Assembly: GCF_964019385.1 (NCBI RefSeq)
Contig: NC_088644.1
Coordinates: 35,630,206-35,694,205, forward strand
Direction of reading: 5' to 3'
Length of the DNA stretch: 64,000 bases
Source of the DNA: Sycon ciliatum
Taxonomy: Eukaryota; Porifera; Calcarea; Leucosolenida; Sycettidae
The position numbers and the translations under genes were made by a program. Positions 52,804 through 64,000 of this stretch are shown here, piece after piece (within the stretch, counting starts at the first letter, position 1; every line of letters begins with the position of its first letter). Under the pieces are notes generated by a model. The model worked only from the letters and a program-made list of their open reading frames with translations, made no database searches and was not told where the DNA came from.

Positions 52804-55663
52804 ATGGAGGCGCAACCCAAAATTGTGGCCAAGAGTGCGGCAGAGCTCAAAGACGGTGATCATGTGTTTGTGCGCCGTTTCAAGTGGCAAACGAAGACTG
52901 CCAATGCAGACGGGACTGTCCGGTACCGATATTCTCATCATGGTAAGACACCAGTGTAAGCGCTATTCGCTGTTGACGATCACGGGTGGTGTTCGTACTA
53001 CGTACTAACTCACCTCACTGCACAGCACTCTTGCCTACTGCTGAAATGAATTCCAAATCGGGTCAAGCCAGTGTGTTCTTGTAAGACCATTTCTATCAAC
53101 GAACATTTTCTTAAATCAAACGATGTTTTTAAACAAGTTGTAAGTTCGGATTATAGACAAATTGAGATAATTCGGTAAATTCTGAGTTTGTATTCTACAA
53201 AACAATGTACATTTACACATATCCATACATCCTGTACACACACCTTGTACACACTCTCTCTAACGGTCTCTAGGCTACACTGCAATTGATATACATTAGC
53301 TCAAATTTTCGGGCAAGGCCCATCATCAGGATTATAGACAGTGTACAGGATGTATGGATTCAAGTATTGGCTACAGTGGAGTCTCCAAACCTTGAGAAAA
53401 GTGTTTCCGAATTTACACATATGCACAGTTATTTGCTAGGTCTGATATCCAGAATTCGTCACAATCAATTTTCACGTCTCTAACCAACAAAATCAGAAGA
53501 TTGTTAGGTTGAAAATGGCGGTAAAGTATTAATTTTGGTCACAACGCATCAGGCGATGACAAGCTTGGTGGAATTTCGAGCTCAGGTGTGTCCTAGCCAG
53601 AAAGTGTCATACGTGTTAAACTTGCTAGACCAGAGTCACATGTAACCGTGCACCCGAAGATAGCGCTCAAGTGTACATACCCATAGCACACTGTACACTG
53701 ACTGACTGCAGTACATGTACAAGTACATACCCATAGCACACTGTACACTGACTGACTGCAGTACATGTACAAGTACATACCCATAGCACACTGTACACTG
53801 ACTGACTGCAGTACATGTACAAGTACATACCCATAGCACACTGTACACTGACTGACTGCAGTACATGTACAAGTACATACCCATAGCACACTGTACACTG
53901 ACTGACTGCAGTACATATACAAGTACATACCCATAGCACACTGTACACTGACTGACTGCAGTACATGTACAAGTACATACCCATAGCACACTGTACACTG
54001 ACTGACTGCAGTACAAGTACAAGTACATGACCATAGGATACTGTACACTGACTGACTGCAGTACATATACAAGTACATACCCATAGCACACTGTACACTG
54101 ACTGACTGCAGTACATATACAAGTACATACCCATAGCACACTGTACACTGACTGACTGCAGTACATATACAAGTACATGACTGGTGCACTGCTTTTAAAG
54201 TAAGCCGTAGCATACTCGAGTCACGGTTCAGCTGCGACATATCGAGGCAGTAATTGTTGACCCTATGCACTTATTTGACCCCTACTCCCAATTGCACAAA
54301 TGACATACATATACTCATGGTGTGCAAGCTTATTCGATTTATCGATATACTGTATAGCAGGAAATTTTCGGAAGGAATTTATTTTCGTACGTTTTTTTGC
54401 ACTAAAATTAATTCCGTACTAAAGTTTGTTCATGTGAGATTATGTACTCTATACATGCAGCAGTACATACATACTGCTTGCAAACACGTTTATTTAGCAT
54501 GCACTGATGCAGCACTGTACGAATATGTAATCTGTACCAAAGGTCGAAGTTCGGCTTTGTCCGAAAATATTTCCGTCCGAAACTTTCCTGCTATGCAGTA
54601 CATGCATGTGTGCCTCTTGGAATGCCCACATGTACATGTACATGTATGGAACCCATGTTAAGGATCTGCTAGTCATCCAACTTGACACAATGCTTTGTTC
54701 TTTCTCATCCACTACCGACGCTTATACTTAAGTTATAGGCACGATCTAAGCAATATATTGGTTTGGCTGATCCTAATTGTTATGTCAGTGTCCACACACA
54801 TATCGTCTCCCTTATTAAATTGCTGCACCTCTTTCATGTGTGTCATACTTATCTATGAAGGAATTTATGATGCAGTGAACAAGAAAGTCATTCAGTTCGG
54901 ACGACCATCGAAGGAAAGGCCTCAAAAGAGAGACGTGACGCCACTCTTTCTACCTGGAGGTGTTAGACGCAGGGCGAGGGAGGTGGTCATGAAGGGCTTG
55001 GGAGGATTTTCTTCGCTGTTCTCATCCCAAATCATTCACCATGATCTGGGCACGTTCATGCAGTATCGAGATAAGAAAGTGCTGGTATACTCCTACTTAG
55101 GGGAAACCCCTAATCAGGAACATCCAGCAGAGGACCCCTATGGCATTGATGGCATATCACCAGACTACGAACGGAACAAGTCAGTTGAGCTGCGGGGACA
55201 GGATGCTCCACGTTCACATGCTGCCGACATCGCACGCTGGTTACTCAAAAACCAACCGCACTTGTTCAGCAGTTACCACATCTTCAAGAGCAACTGTGAG
55301 CATTTCGCCACTCTGTGTAAGACTTGCCGCATAGATACTATGGAAGAGCTGGTAGAGATATGCAAGACAGAGTCCGTGAACGGAATAATGAAAATGAACG
55401 ACTGGACAAAGTACAGTCTATGCCGCAGCTTGCAATCAGAGCGGTACATGCGTGGCGCAAGAGGACTGCGTAGCGTTACAGGCAATGACAAATGGATCAC
55501 GGATGCAGGTGATGAGGCTGCGAAGGCTGCAACCAGTGATGAGCAGGCAGTTGCTGAATTCACAGCATGCAGAGACGATGAGGAGGCGGCTTTGATACGC
55601 CGCTGTGAAGCTGAGGATTGTGAAATCGAAGAGTGTGGACTGGAAGATGAATACGATTCTTGA
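52804..55663 (+). CDS. LRAT-domain protein, copy C (two exons)
   Basis: Join of 52,804-52,942 and 54,861-55,663, about 313 residues. The first exon (ATG GAG GCG) ends CATCATG|GTAAGA; the second begins after CTATGAAG at GAATTT, giving YSHHGIYDA, with the same phase as A and B. Catalytic His (SHHG) and Cys (NCEHFATLCKT) are present. The second histidine position is Gln in KVIQFG. It has a longer insertion after the domain start (residues about 62-90, rich in Arg) and the shared acidic tail. It is clearly older than the A/B split: overall it is much more diverged, and its intron contains a minisatellite. The gene lies in tandem behind B and converges on the dioxygenase gene at 57,065. Confidence 0.85.
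53675..54178 (+). repeat. 50 bp minisatellite in gene C intron, about 10 copies
   Basis: Unit built on CATACCCATAGCACACTGTA and CACTGACTGACTGCAGTACA; copies differ at one or two bases. The single-copy version is present in the introns of A (about 6,310-6,345) and B (about 40,060-40,100). The three long minus-strand frames over it are repeat artefacts. Confidence 0.95.
54348..54600. mobile_element. MITE with TACTGTATAGCAGGAAA termini
   Basis: Ends TACTGTATAGCAGGAAATTT and, inverted, TACTGCATAGCAGGAAAGTT; related to 31,605-31,837. It lies just before exon 2 of gene C. Confidence 0.8.
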
Positions 55664-56028
55664 AATGAATCCCTCTCATCCTTTTGTCCCCCCCCCCCCC
55701 CCCCTCCCACTTCCGAACACCTTTTTGCTAAGCCACTGGCTGTAGTGTGGGCATGCAATGAACAGCCTGTGATATATATTTGTCGGACAAGCACTTTCTG
55801 CAAACCTGTAGGCTGCAGGCAACCAGCCATCTGTGACTACCGTTTACACAGCCACTCTTCTTATCCAGATACTCCCATTTTGCCTCTCCATTTTTCTTTC
55901 TTTTAATCTCTTTTAATCTCTTTACCTACATTCTATCCCGTTCTTAAGTGAATTGTTAAAACGGTTTCTTTTTTTCCTAATTTGGTACGCAGGATTGACA
56001 GCAAAACCGAGACCTGAAGGTCGTTGGA
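55664..56028. other. Region 3' of gene C
   Basis: A C run (55,687-55,704) follows the stop, as in genes A and B. Nothing else recognised. Confidence 0.5.
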
Positions 56029-56352
56029 GTCATTCCTGTCTCGTCAACACGCTGCAGTCTATGCATGGTTTCATGTTCTGGAGTCATTCCTGTCTCGTCA
56101 ACACGCTGCAGTGTATGCATGGTTTCATGTTCTAGAGTAATTCCTGTCTCGTCAACACGCTGCAGTGTATGCATGGTTTCATGTTCTGGAGTCATTCCTG
56201 TCTCGTCAACACGCTGCAGTGTATGCATGGTTTCATGTTCTGGAGTTATTCCTGTCTCGTCAACACGCTGCAGTGTATGCATGGTTTCATGTTCTGGAGT
56301 CATTCCTGTCTCGTCAACACACTGCAGTCACGTATGCATGGTTTCATGTTCT
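56029..56352. repeat. 54 bp minisatellite, about 6 copies
   Basis: Unit contains CATTCCTGTCTCGTCAACAC and GTATGCATGGTTTCATGTTC. The period is a multiple of three, so both strands stay open (18-residue repeats), but there is no start, domain or splice context to support a protein. Confidence 0.92.
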
Positions 56353-57064
56353 GCATCTGGTATTGCATGGGCAGCGGAACCGGTGCGTTTGGTCAGGCCA
56401 TTTGGTCAGGCCATGGCCGGACCAACTCTTTGGCCACCAACGTACGTGTGCTATCTACTGCGGCGGTCATGTGTAGCCGCCATGACATACACAAACTGTG
56501 AACGCCTGTGGTATGGCGCGGACCAATACAACAATTGCACAGGCCGGCACTGTTATGTGGCTTGTAGCAGAAATTCAGTCCACGCATCACGGCTAGGGTC
56601 CTTGAACTACTTCACGAAAATGATAGCGTAAGGATGGGCATGAAATATTTACCTCACAATAGCTTGTGAGGGACTTCTAAAGTGTTTACTAACAGCAGCC
56701 TTCGGCTAACAAAATAAAAAGTGATGCCGACAGGATGTTATCATGGAAAAATGTCATGCCTAGCGTGTCTTCATCAACTTTGGCAACGATTTCACTGCCA
56801 CTAGTACTCTGACATCATTGTGAATTGGTAAAAATCTAACAGCAAGAAAGAAAGCATGAAGGATTGTACCAGCTTTCGAAAATCTCAGCAATAAAACAAA
56901 CAATTATCCGAACTGAAAGGCATGCCATGATAAATCATTCTCTTTTTACTAATAAACCTGCTGTCACAAGATATACTTTTCATAGGCATTGAACTGTATG
57001 AATTTCAAACAAATTGTTTTGCTGGATTGGATTGAGGGATCATGACTAAGCATACTGAGACCAC
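56353..57064. other. Intergenic sequence between convergent genes
   Basis: No gene recognised. It probably includes the 3' untranslated region of the dioxygenase gene near 57,000-57,064. Confidence 0.5.
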
Positions 57065-57157
57065 TCATGAGAAGTCGTCAATGGGTTTGTTTTCTTTCGG
57101 TAGCGGATTAGCCCATCCCACCACTATCTTGCGCTTTCCTGTGAACGGCTGCACAAT

Positions 57158-57229
<72 letters not shown>

Positions 57230-60200
57230 CAAGGGAAATCGTTCTTGCTTGTAAATTTCTCATGGCTTCACATGATGAGGGTGAATATAGGGGGAGGGGG
57301 AGAACGTGATCTCCTTGACTATATACTTCGTCTGCAACTATAATAGTAATTGCCTGAACAACAGTGTATTGCAGTAGCATTCTCAGATAAATTGGCTACT
57401 CCGTACGTTGTGTTTGGCCCACTGTAACATTACCTGTCGGCCGTGAGAGATGGCCAAGTTGTCGATCATCAGGATGTCGCCAAGCTGCCAGCGATCGTAC
57501 TTGGTGTGCTTCCAGACAGTTTCTTGCAGGTGGTCACAATCCTGACGGGATACTTCCGTGCCTGAGCAGTGCACACGGGATTAGACAGCGTTTTTTTTAA
57601 ATTTATTTTATTTTATTGGGAACACAGCCCTACAAAGAGACATGTGGAGACAAACACAAAACAAGACACAGGGGATGTAGGGACGACGTGCCGATGTACA
57701 GGAAGCAACTCAACCACCCAGGGGTCTCGGCGTTAGCGTTGCAACCTGCCATCGAAGAAAAAAAGGGGGGGGGGTGCATGGTCAAGTAGCAAAAATAATA
57801 ATTTGGTGCGAGAAAGGGGCACGCTAGTATTGCACCAAATAATACGTGTAATAACTAAACCAAAAGGGAAAAAGAAAAAAGAAAACAATAATCATAACAA
57901 GCAAAGTACTAGTAGAAAGGTAAATACTAAATGGGTCTCAATATCATCGTCACAGGTACTGTGTGGACCACAGCCATCTCTTTCGGATTAGATCCTTACA
58001 TACGCTGACCTTGAAGGTTTGGAGGCGTCTTGAATGAGGTTCGTGAAGCAGGAGGTCTGCAGGCAGGTTGTTCCAGGGTGTGATGGCGAAGAAGGGGAAG
58101 GATCGCAGGAGGTAGTCAGGGGCTGTGCGAGGGGGTGTCCACTTCAGCTGGAAGCCAAGGTGCGTCTGACATTTTTGCCCTGTGCGCATGCTAGCTACTG
58201 CAGGGGGCTTGGCTGGTGGCAGTATGGCCTTTACCTGTGGAAGCCCTGGAACGTAGTGCAGCTTGTACAAGTATGACAGGGCTGCCACCATCCGGCAAAG
58301 CTGAAGCCTTTGGAGGATCGTTCCAGGTCCCAGGAAATGCAGGGCACGTTGCTGAACCTTATCCAGCTGGGCCATGTTAGTTGCGGCTGCGCTCGACCAG
58401 GCCAGTGGGGCATATTCAAGTAGGGGTGCAGGGAACAAACTAATGATGGGAACTTGTTGCATGCAAAACGTTAGTCGCATTGAGCAGTACTATGCATGGA
58501 GTTTGCTATAGTACACGCCTGCTGCACTACGATATCCAATCGCCCCAAACTCATATTCAGCACCTAGTTCTATTGCCATAGTCTATGTACAGGTCGGCAC
58601 TGTTACCATTAACTCTATTACGCCAACGGTACGGCAATGCACATTTCACGACAATGCAGATTTCATGACAATGCACATTTCCCAATCACAGAAATTGAGT
58701 ATAATGTACCGACAAGGATCTTAAATTCTATATTCTTTTGCAGAATAGTATTCACAAAAACTGGTTACATTGTACTCAAAGACTAAATAATCTGGTAAAG
58801 TACAATACAAGATTCTAAAAAGATACTTTGTCCGACATAGTATAATTATTCTATCTATGGTGCACTAGACTGTCTGCCTGTATTACTAACACTACACTAT
58901 ATGACTGGCATAGAGTACATCACACTACACTACACTATACGACTGGCATAGAGTACATCACACTACACTACACGACTGGCATAGAGTACATCACACTACG
59001 CTAAACGACTGGCATAGAGTACATCACACTACTAGCGATGGACATCTTTGTAGCGGATGACACACAGTCGTAGTGCTGCGCTACCGCTTCTAGCGAGTCA
59101 GGCTCTTCGGCACATGACCAGACAAACTGACGGAAATAATACGGAGCATCAGCAAATCGAATATTCGAATGAAATTCGAGAATCGTCACGAAAAGCACTC
59201 AATCAGTCGAAACTAGGGCTTTGTTCGACTGAAAAATGCCCGCAAACAGAAAATACTTTTCGAATACTTTTCGAATGCTCCGCGCGTGCTCTAGTACACG
59301 GCGCACTACGAGTACTCATTCTTGCGCATGTAGCTACTAGTTCTTACTAAAGTACTAGTCCGGACTTCTTGTCAATCTTGACGCTTTCCTCTCTCTCGAA
59401 CTGTGAAAAGTTTTATCAAGTGTGCATTTTGTTTCATTTCAAGTATCCTGGAATCATGGCTTTGTCACCAACTACCAGCCCCGGTATGCCTCCTGCTCCC
59501 AGTACTGCAGTAGCCCTGCTGGCGTTGTCTCGGCATCTGCGTCTATGGTGAGTTCCCCGCAGGGAGAGGGCAACTCAAAGTGTGCCAAATATTTGAGGGT
59601 CGACCTTACCATGGATCTCATTCTGCTGAGGCAGTGTAGGGCCCACCCTCACCTATTCGTCCGCGGGTCTCCTGATATGCAAGGGATAGCGGAGGAGCTC
59701 GGCCGAGATCCGCCTTTTCAAGGGGTCTCCAAGAGAGATCCTATCGCCAATAGCCTGAATCGGATGAAGCATCCGCCGCTTCGCGTCATCCCCAAAGGCA
59801 ATGAGAAACAACAGCAACTCCGTTCATTGCACATCTCAAAATCCCAGTCCTCAACTGCTCAAGCTAAAAAAAACTCAATTCGAAAATACTGGACTGCGCT
59901 ACATGCTGAACCTCTTTTTCATTCGAATTTTCTCTCTGATTTTCTTTTTGCCATTCGAATAATCAAATCGAAAATTCGATTTGCTGATGCTCCGTAATAA
60001 TACAAGCAGGCAAACTAACCAACAAACAAACACACAGCTAAACAGAAAGACGGATCTTGTTTGTGTTGACACAACAAAAATGTAGAAAATACATAATAAA
60101 TGAATCAAACAATCTCTCCTCCTTTTCTCCTCCATGCACTCTCAGGCGACTACCCTCACAGAGAAGAGGAGGAGAAATTGTTGCAATATTGAACAGGCGA

Positions 60201-60984
60201 ATGGCACCGTTCACGACTTTTCAAATACATACCGTAAAGTCGCGGATAAAAGCCGGGCTTATAAGCACATAAGCCGGTTTCTGCATCAGGCTTCAATGCA
60301 AACCAGGCTTGTATGCAAACCAGGCTTATATGCACCACTGATATTTTTGCCAGGCTTGTATGCACATCGGCCGATCCGGGCTTGCATAGAACTTACTTAG
60401 AAGCCAGGCTTCTACGCGCGACACGCGTAGATCTACCACTGACCACCGGTATGGCGGCCGTTTTACTATGCACTGTACATAGCGCATGCACTCTTGACCT
60501 ACCCGATCCGCGCTTGCATAGAAGCCAGGCTTCTACGCGCGACAGGCTTATATGCATTTGACCCGTTTGATTTTCAGGCTTCTATCCGCGATGTGCTTGT
60601 ATGCAAACCCGGCTTTTATCCGCGACTTTACGGTACATGTAAAGTGAGACCTCTTTTTTTCAATTCATTAAAAGACTTACCATCTCCATACATTGTATGC
60701 ATTCCAAGATTTTCAGAACCCCTCACAAACAGAATGATGTGCGAGAGGAGCAGCAGTAGCCAGGCAAACAGCCACCGGAGTAGGTTGCCTGTACGACGGG
60801 CGGAGTGCATCAGCTCACGTGCTAGCAACTTCTGGTGAAAGAGCTGTGCAGAGCAACATCCAACAAAATGTGTTCACGGCCTCAGGTGCACATTCATATT
60901 GCTACAGCGGCACAGACATGCACGTAAGATCTCCTGAATGTATATACATACGCACATGTGAATAGACTCACACGAATTCACATA

Positions 60985-61024
<40 letters not shown>

Positions 61025-62286
61025 GAAACACGTAGTACGTGCAGTATTGTCAGGCGCCGAGGAACGCAGCGCCGAATAACGAACAGGATACTAATTTACC
61101 AAGCACAGTATGCCGTTACTCCACAGCGCATAGACTGTTGTACGTGAAAATGAGACTGACGGCATAGGCTACGATGCTGATTCCCCAGTTCTTCGACGCC
61201 AAGTACTGAATACCCACACTTAAGGCCACAGTTTGTCTATTTCTGCTCATTTTTGGTTGTTCTCGGCATCAATGTATGCACAAAAGAATGCACACCTTTT
61301 GAGTTGCGATATTAGCTACTATTGAGCTTGTTTAGAAGATATGGATGCAATTTCAGCAACGTTCACGTGTTTTGGCATGGTTGAGTTGCGAAATACTTTG
61401 GCATATTTGGGAAAGGGCTACACCACCCTGAAAGTGGTTACGCAGGTAATGGCCACATGCAACTGAACATTAGTTTGTCTCACCTGCAAGTGGTTGAACC
61501 ACACCTTGTCTCCAGTCTCTGGGTGTACCTGGTACGGCTCCGAAACATTAGTTAGCCGTAGATCATCATTCTCCTTCCAATCAACTGTCAAATCATCTTG
61601 CCTGGAGGACACCGGACAAGAAATGGGGGCATAATTGGGCGGTCAGTTCCTTGCAGAAAGGATGCGGTGTGGGCATTAATAAGGGCGATTGATCCGGCCA
61701 CTGGAAATCGTACTCAACTACATCTCCCTGCTTGGCTAAACAGCTGCGCCACAGGTTCTGATGTAGGTGAAGGCAGGTTCCACCTCAACTAGGACAGCCC
61801 CACTTCAAGGAGCCATTATGAGATACCCTGCTGTGCAATGCGGAGTTGATTAGTCTGTCTCCATATCACATGATAATCATACATCTGAGCAATGCATACT
61901 ATCGGGCAAGGTTACAAGCATGCATTGCTGGTGGGTTTTTGTCCAGTCCAGACCCGCCAGAACCAGCCTGGTTTGTCGGGTCATCACCAGACCAGCTTGT
62001 CGGACTCATGTATGTCTACTGCTGAGGAGGGTATGCGTACTTCGAAGTACAAGCTACATCACACACAAACTGTATAAAAGGGTGTGGTGTGGCCGGACCA
62101 AAAATGAAAAACTGCTCCCTTCGGTCCTGCGATTACACTGACTTCCGTTCTCCTGCATGCCTACCTTGCATCATCTTCAACGGCTGCCTTGTCTGTAGTC
62201 TCAAAGAGGTCCTCCCAGCCTTTGAGCATGGAAAGGTCAATGTCCATTGCTTGGCTCTTCTGACGATAGTTGCGAACGTACCTCAC
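57065..62286 (-). CDS. TauD/TfdA-type Fe(II)/2-oxoglutarate dioxygenase, 3' five exons (5' partial)
   Basis: Join in transcript order 62,165-62,286, 61,484-61,601, 60,681-60,843, 57,434-57,561 and 57,065-57,148; all junctions are GT-AG and in frame, 204 residues to the TGA. Motifs in order are VRYVRNY, WEDLFETTDKAAVE, HPETGDKVWFNHLQ, YGDGTEVSRQDC (created by splicing), RWQLGDILMIDN and HGRQPFTGKRKIVVGW. These match clavaminate-synthase-like/SyrP-like members, which hydroxylate or oxidise small substrates with 2-oxoglutarate. The distal iron-binding His is in SHGR. The proximal His-x-Asp/Glu lies in an exon I could not find; the family is about 330 residues, so about one third is missing. Residues about 101-121, in exon 60,681-60,843, are strikingly hydrophobic, unusual for this soluble fold. 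Substrate unknown. Confidence 0.88.
57157..57226. repeat. (AC)n microsatellite in dioxygenase intron
   Basis: About 35 dinucleotide copies a few bases upstream (minus sense) of the last exon's acceptor. Confidence 0.97.
57592..58440 (-). pseudogene. 5'-truncated LINE, reverse transcriptase C-terminus and 3' UTR
   Basis: The minus frame 57,950-58,440 reads LLEYAPLAWSSAAATNMAQL, then a K-V-Q-Q-R-A motif, and ends with FAITPWNNLPADLL, the post-RT region of CR1/Jockey-type LINEs. The 3' UTR ends in an A/T-rich tail (AATAAAATAAAATAAATTTA) near 57,592. It is inserted in an intron of the dioxygenase gene, on the same strand. The 5' truncation is typical of incomplete target-primed reverse transcription. 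Confidence 0.8.
58895..59037 (+). repeat. Short tandem repeat, about 38 bp unit, 4 copies
   Basis: Unit contains ACGACTGGCATAGAGTACAT followed by CACACTAC; lengths vary slightly. Confidence 0.85.
59142..59994 (+). mobile_element. DNA transposon fragment with Myb/SANT-like frame
   Basis: Termini CGGAGCATCAGCAAATCGAA and inverse, flanked by AATAATA on both sides (7 of 8 bp if scored as a hAT-type duplication; also compatible with a TAA-type Harbinger site). Inside, frames 59,457-59,550 and 59,422-59,997 hold DLTMDLILLRQCRAHPHLF and GIAEELGRDPPF, a Myb/SANT-like DNA-binding domain seen in transposon accessory proteins. The coding part looks frameshifted near 59,550. It lies in an intron of the dioxygenase gene. 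Confidence 0.65.
60230..60635. mobile_element. MITE with TACCGTAAAGTCGCGGATAA termini
   Basis: 406 bp. Perfect terminal repeats of at least 20 bp (TACCGTAAAGTCGCGGATAA), and about ten degenerate internal copies of a motif like CCAGGCTTGTATGCA. Non-coding, in an intron of the dioxygenase gene. Confidence 0.9.
60989..61020. repeat. (AC)n microsatellite
   Basis: About 16 dinucleotide copies in an intron of the dioxygenase gene. Confidence 0.95.
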
Positions 62287-62468
62287 CTACACACAGGCCA
62301 TTCAGAAAAGATGCATCATAGTAAGTCATTGCGCCAGAGATAGTGCAATATCCTACGATTATTTATCAGCAGTGCGAGAGACGGGATGTGTCAACTGACA
62401 ACCGCTCTATCAGTTGGCAAATCCCCCTTTTTCTATAATGCAGTAGCGTGATGTCCACAAATATCTTA

Positions 62469-63118
<650 letters not shown>

Positions 63119-64000
63119 GAAAGAGCCTTGCTGTAGGTCTTTTTTGAGTTTGTGTACATACCTGTATGGCTTACAAACCTAGTTTGAGTTCCTCCGCTAG
63201 CACGGGGTTATGTAACACTCATGTGATCAACTAGATCTCAAGTTGAACATCAGGGAACCATGGCATCTAGGGAGACAACTCTCAAGAGATTGGTTTCCGA
63301 CACGGTGTGCATGTTGATCTCGGATTAGGGAGTTATATGAGACGGCCGTGGGCTGTGGAACTTGCAATTGCGATCTTGGCTTGCTGGCTCTAAACAGGGC
63401 CTAGACCTGCGGTGCCGTGACTGTGCGAGCGTTCACAAATCGACCCTGCGCCAAGTGCGACTGGAACCATTGGCCTGGGAGCGAAACTATCACTTACATC
63501 ATTCCCCATTCTAGTCTCGCGGGTCATCTCCCCAGATCTGATCCTACGACTCTTTGCTGAATAGCAATATTGGTGTAGTAGCTAGTGGTTGGCTGATGAT
63601 TGAAGCTCAGAGTAGTGACCAACTAGCCCTGCCATTGCTGTTCTGTGTCATACTGTACAAGCCATATTTATAACGAAGTGCTAACTCTAACGAGTTAACG
63701 AGGTAGAAATCTGTCGTTAAAATAGAAATCATTATACAGAAATTGATACAATACTGTTGCTATTGAGCGTTGAGAATGAGTGAGAATCGTTACCTTTGGT
63801 ACACGTAAAACAGTCAATTTTAGGAAATCGTTATATATGCGGTGCCACGTTAGAACGAGAGAGCTTGGAAGCTCAGGGCCCTACGCTATGCTTTTTTGCC
63901 TTGATGACCTAGGCAAAAAAAGCATAGGGATGTTATAAAATTTTCATTTCGCCAATTTTTTTTCCAAGGCATAACCTGGGATTCGAGCCCGCACTATCGC
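63119..64000. other. Upstream of the recognised dioxygenase exons
   Basis: No certain exon. A minus-strand stretch ending at 63,498 (TRETRMGND before GTAAGT) could be an earlier dioxygenase exon, but the match is weak. A 15 bp hairpin (CTATGCTTTTTTGCC / GGCAAAAAAAGCATAG) lies at about 63,888-63,928. Confidence 0.35.

Noticed and set aside
53593-54270. Three overlapping long frames with 50-residue repeats; also considered as a CRISPR-like array
   Set aside because: A 50 bp minisatellite without unique spacers, lying in the intron of gene C; eukaryotic context.
56065-56631. 188-codon frame with 18-residue repeats
   Set aside because: The 54 bp minisatellite period is divisible by three, so both strands stay open; no domain or splice support.
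63490-63600. Additional 5' exon of the dioxygenase gene
   Set aside because: A good donor exists, but the encoded residues match the family only loosely and the next expected exon was not found, so it was left out of the gene model.

Overview
This is eukaryotic DNA, most likely from an invertebrate animal. The genes are split by GT-AG introns, the non-coding sequence is rich in transposon remnants and microsatellites, and there is a Ty3/Gypsy retrotransposon of animal type. The species cannot be named from the sequence. Coding density is very low.

Layout. A giant inverted repeat dominates: a left arm (about 720-15,245) and a right arm (about 36,312-48,345) flank a 21 kb spacer. Each arm carries one copy of an LRAT-domain gene: copy A on the minus strand (4,575-6,767) and copy B on the plus strand (39,239-43,603). 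A third, more diverged copy C (52,804-55,663) follows B in tandem. All three have the same two-exon structure, the same intron position and phase, and a conserved upstream splice donor that suggests a shared 5' non-coding exon. All keep the catalytic NCEHF cysteine and the first histidine, but the position of the second LRAT histidine reads Glu, Ala or Gln. Between A and B the first part of the protein differs at many residues, while the flanking introns and the rest of the protein are nearly identical.

The arms are natural empty-site controls for each other. The left arm alone carries an intact-looking Gypsy element with 240 bp LTRs that look identical (8,054-13,042), a tRNA-type SINE (13,055-13,409) and a 1.2 kb composite insertion (13,703-14,889). 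The right arm alone carries a TRIM-like LTR element (46,000-47,244), a pogo/Tigger-like element (36,978-37,971) and three tandem tRNA-like units (about 40,250-41,100). The outer breakpoint of the left arm falls inside a foldback element.

Spacer. It holds nested non-autonomous DNA transposons. One is a 4.45 kb hAT-like element (31,479-35,929) with 8 bp target duplications, containing a TTAA-type foldback and a decayed zinc-finger reading frame. Two hAT-type MITEs, a foldback with Penelope-like coding remnants, minisatellites and LINE remnants are also present.

Two tandem pairs of hammerhead self-cleaving ribozymes (5,946-6,151 plus strand; 25,358-25,642 minus strand) and one solitary copy (48,697-48,750 plus strand) were found. 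The pairs form retrozyme-like repeats of about 226 bp, one of them bounded by a 14 bp target duplication.

Right end. A TauD/TfdA-type Fe(II)/2-oxoglutarate dioxygenase lies on the minus strand. Five consecutive 3' exons (57,065-62,286) join in frame; its 5' part was not found in the window. A LINE fragment and Myb-like and other MITEs sit in its introns, and a 0.65 kb GA microsatellite lies just beyond its most upstream recognised exon.
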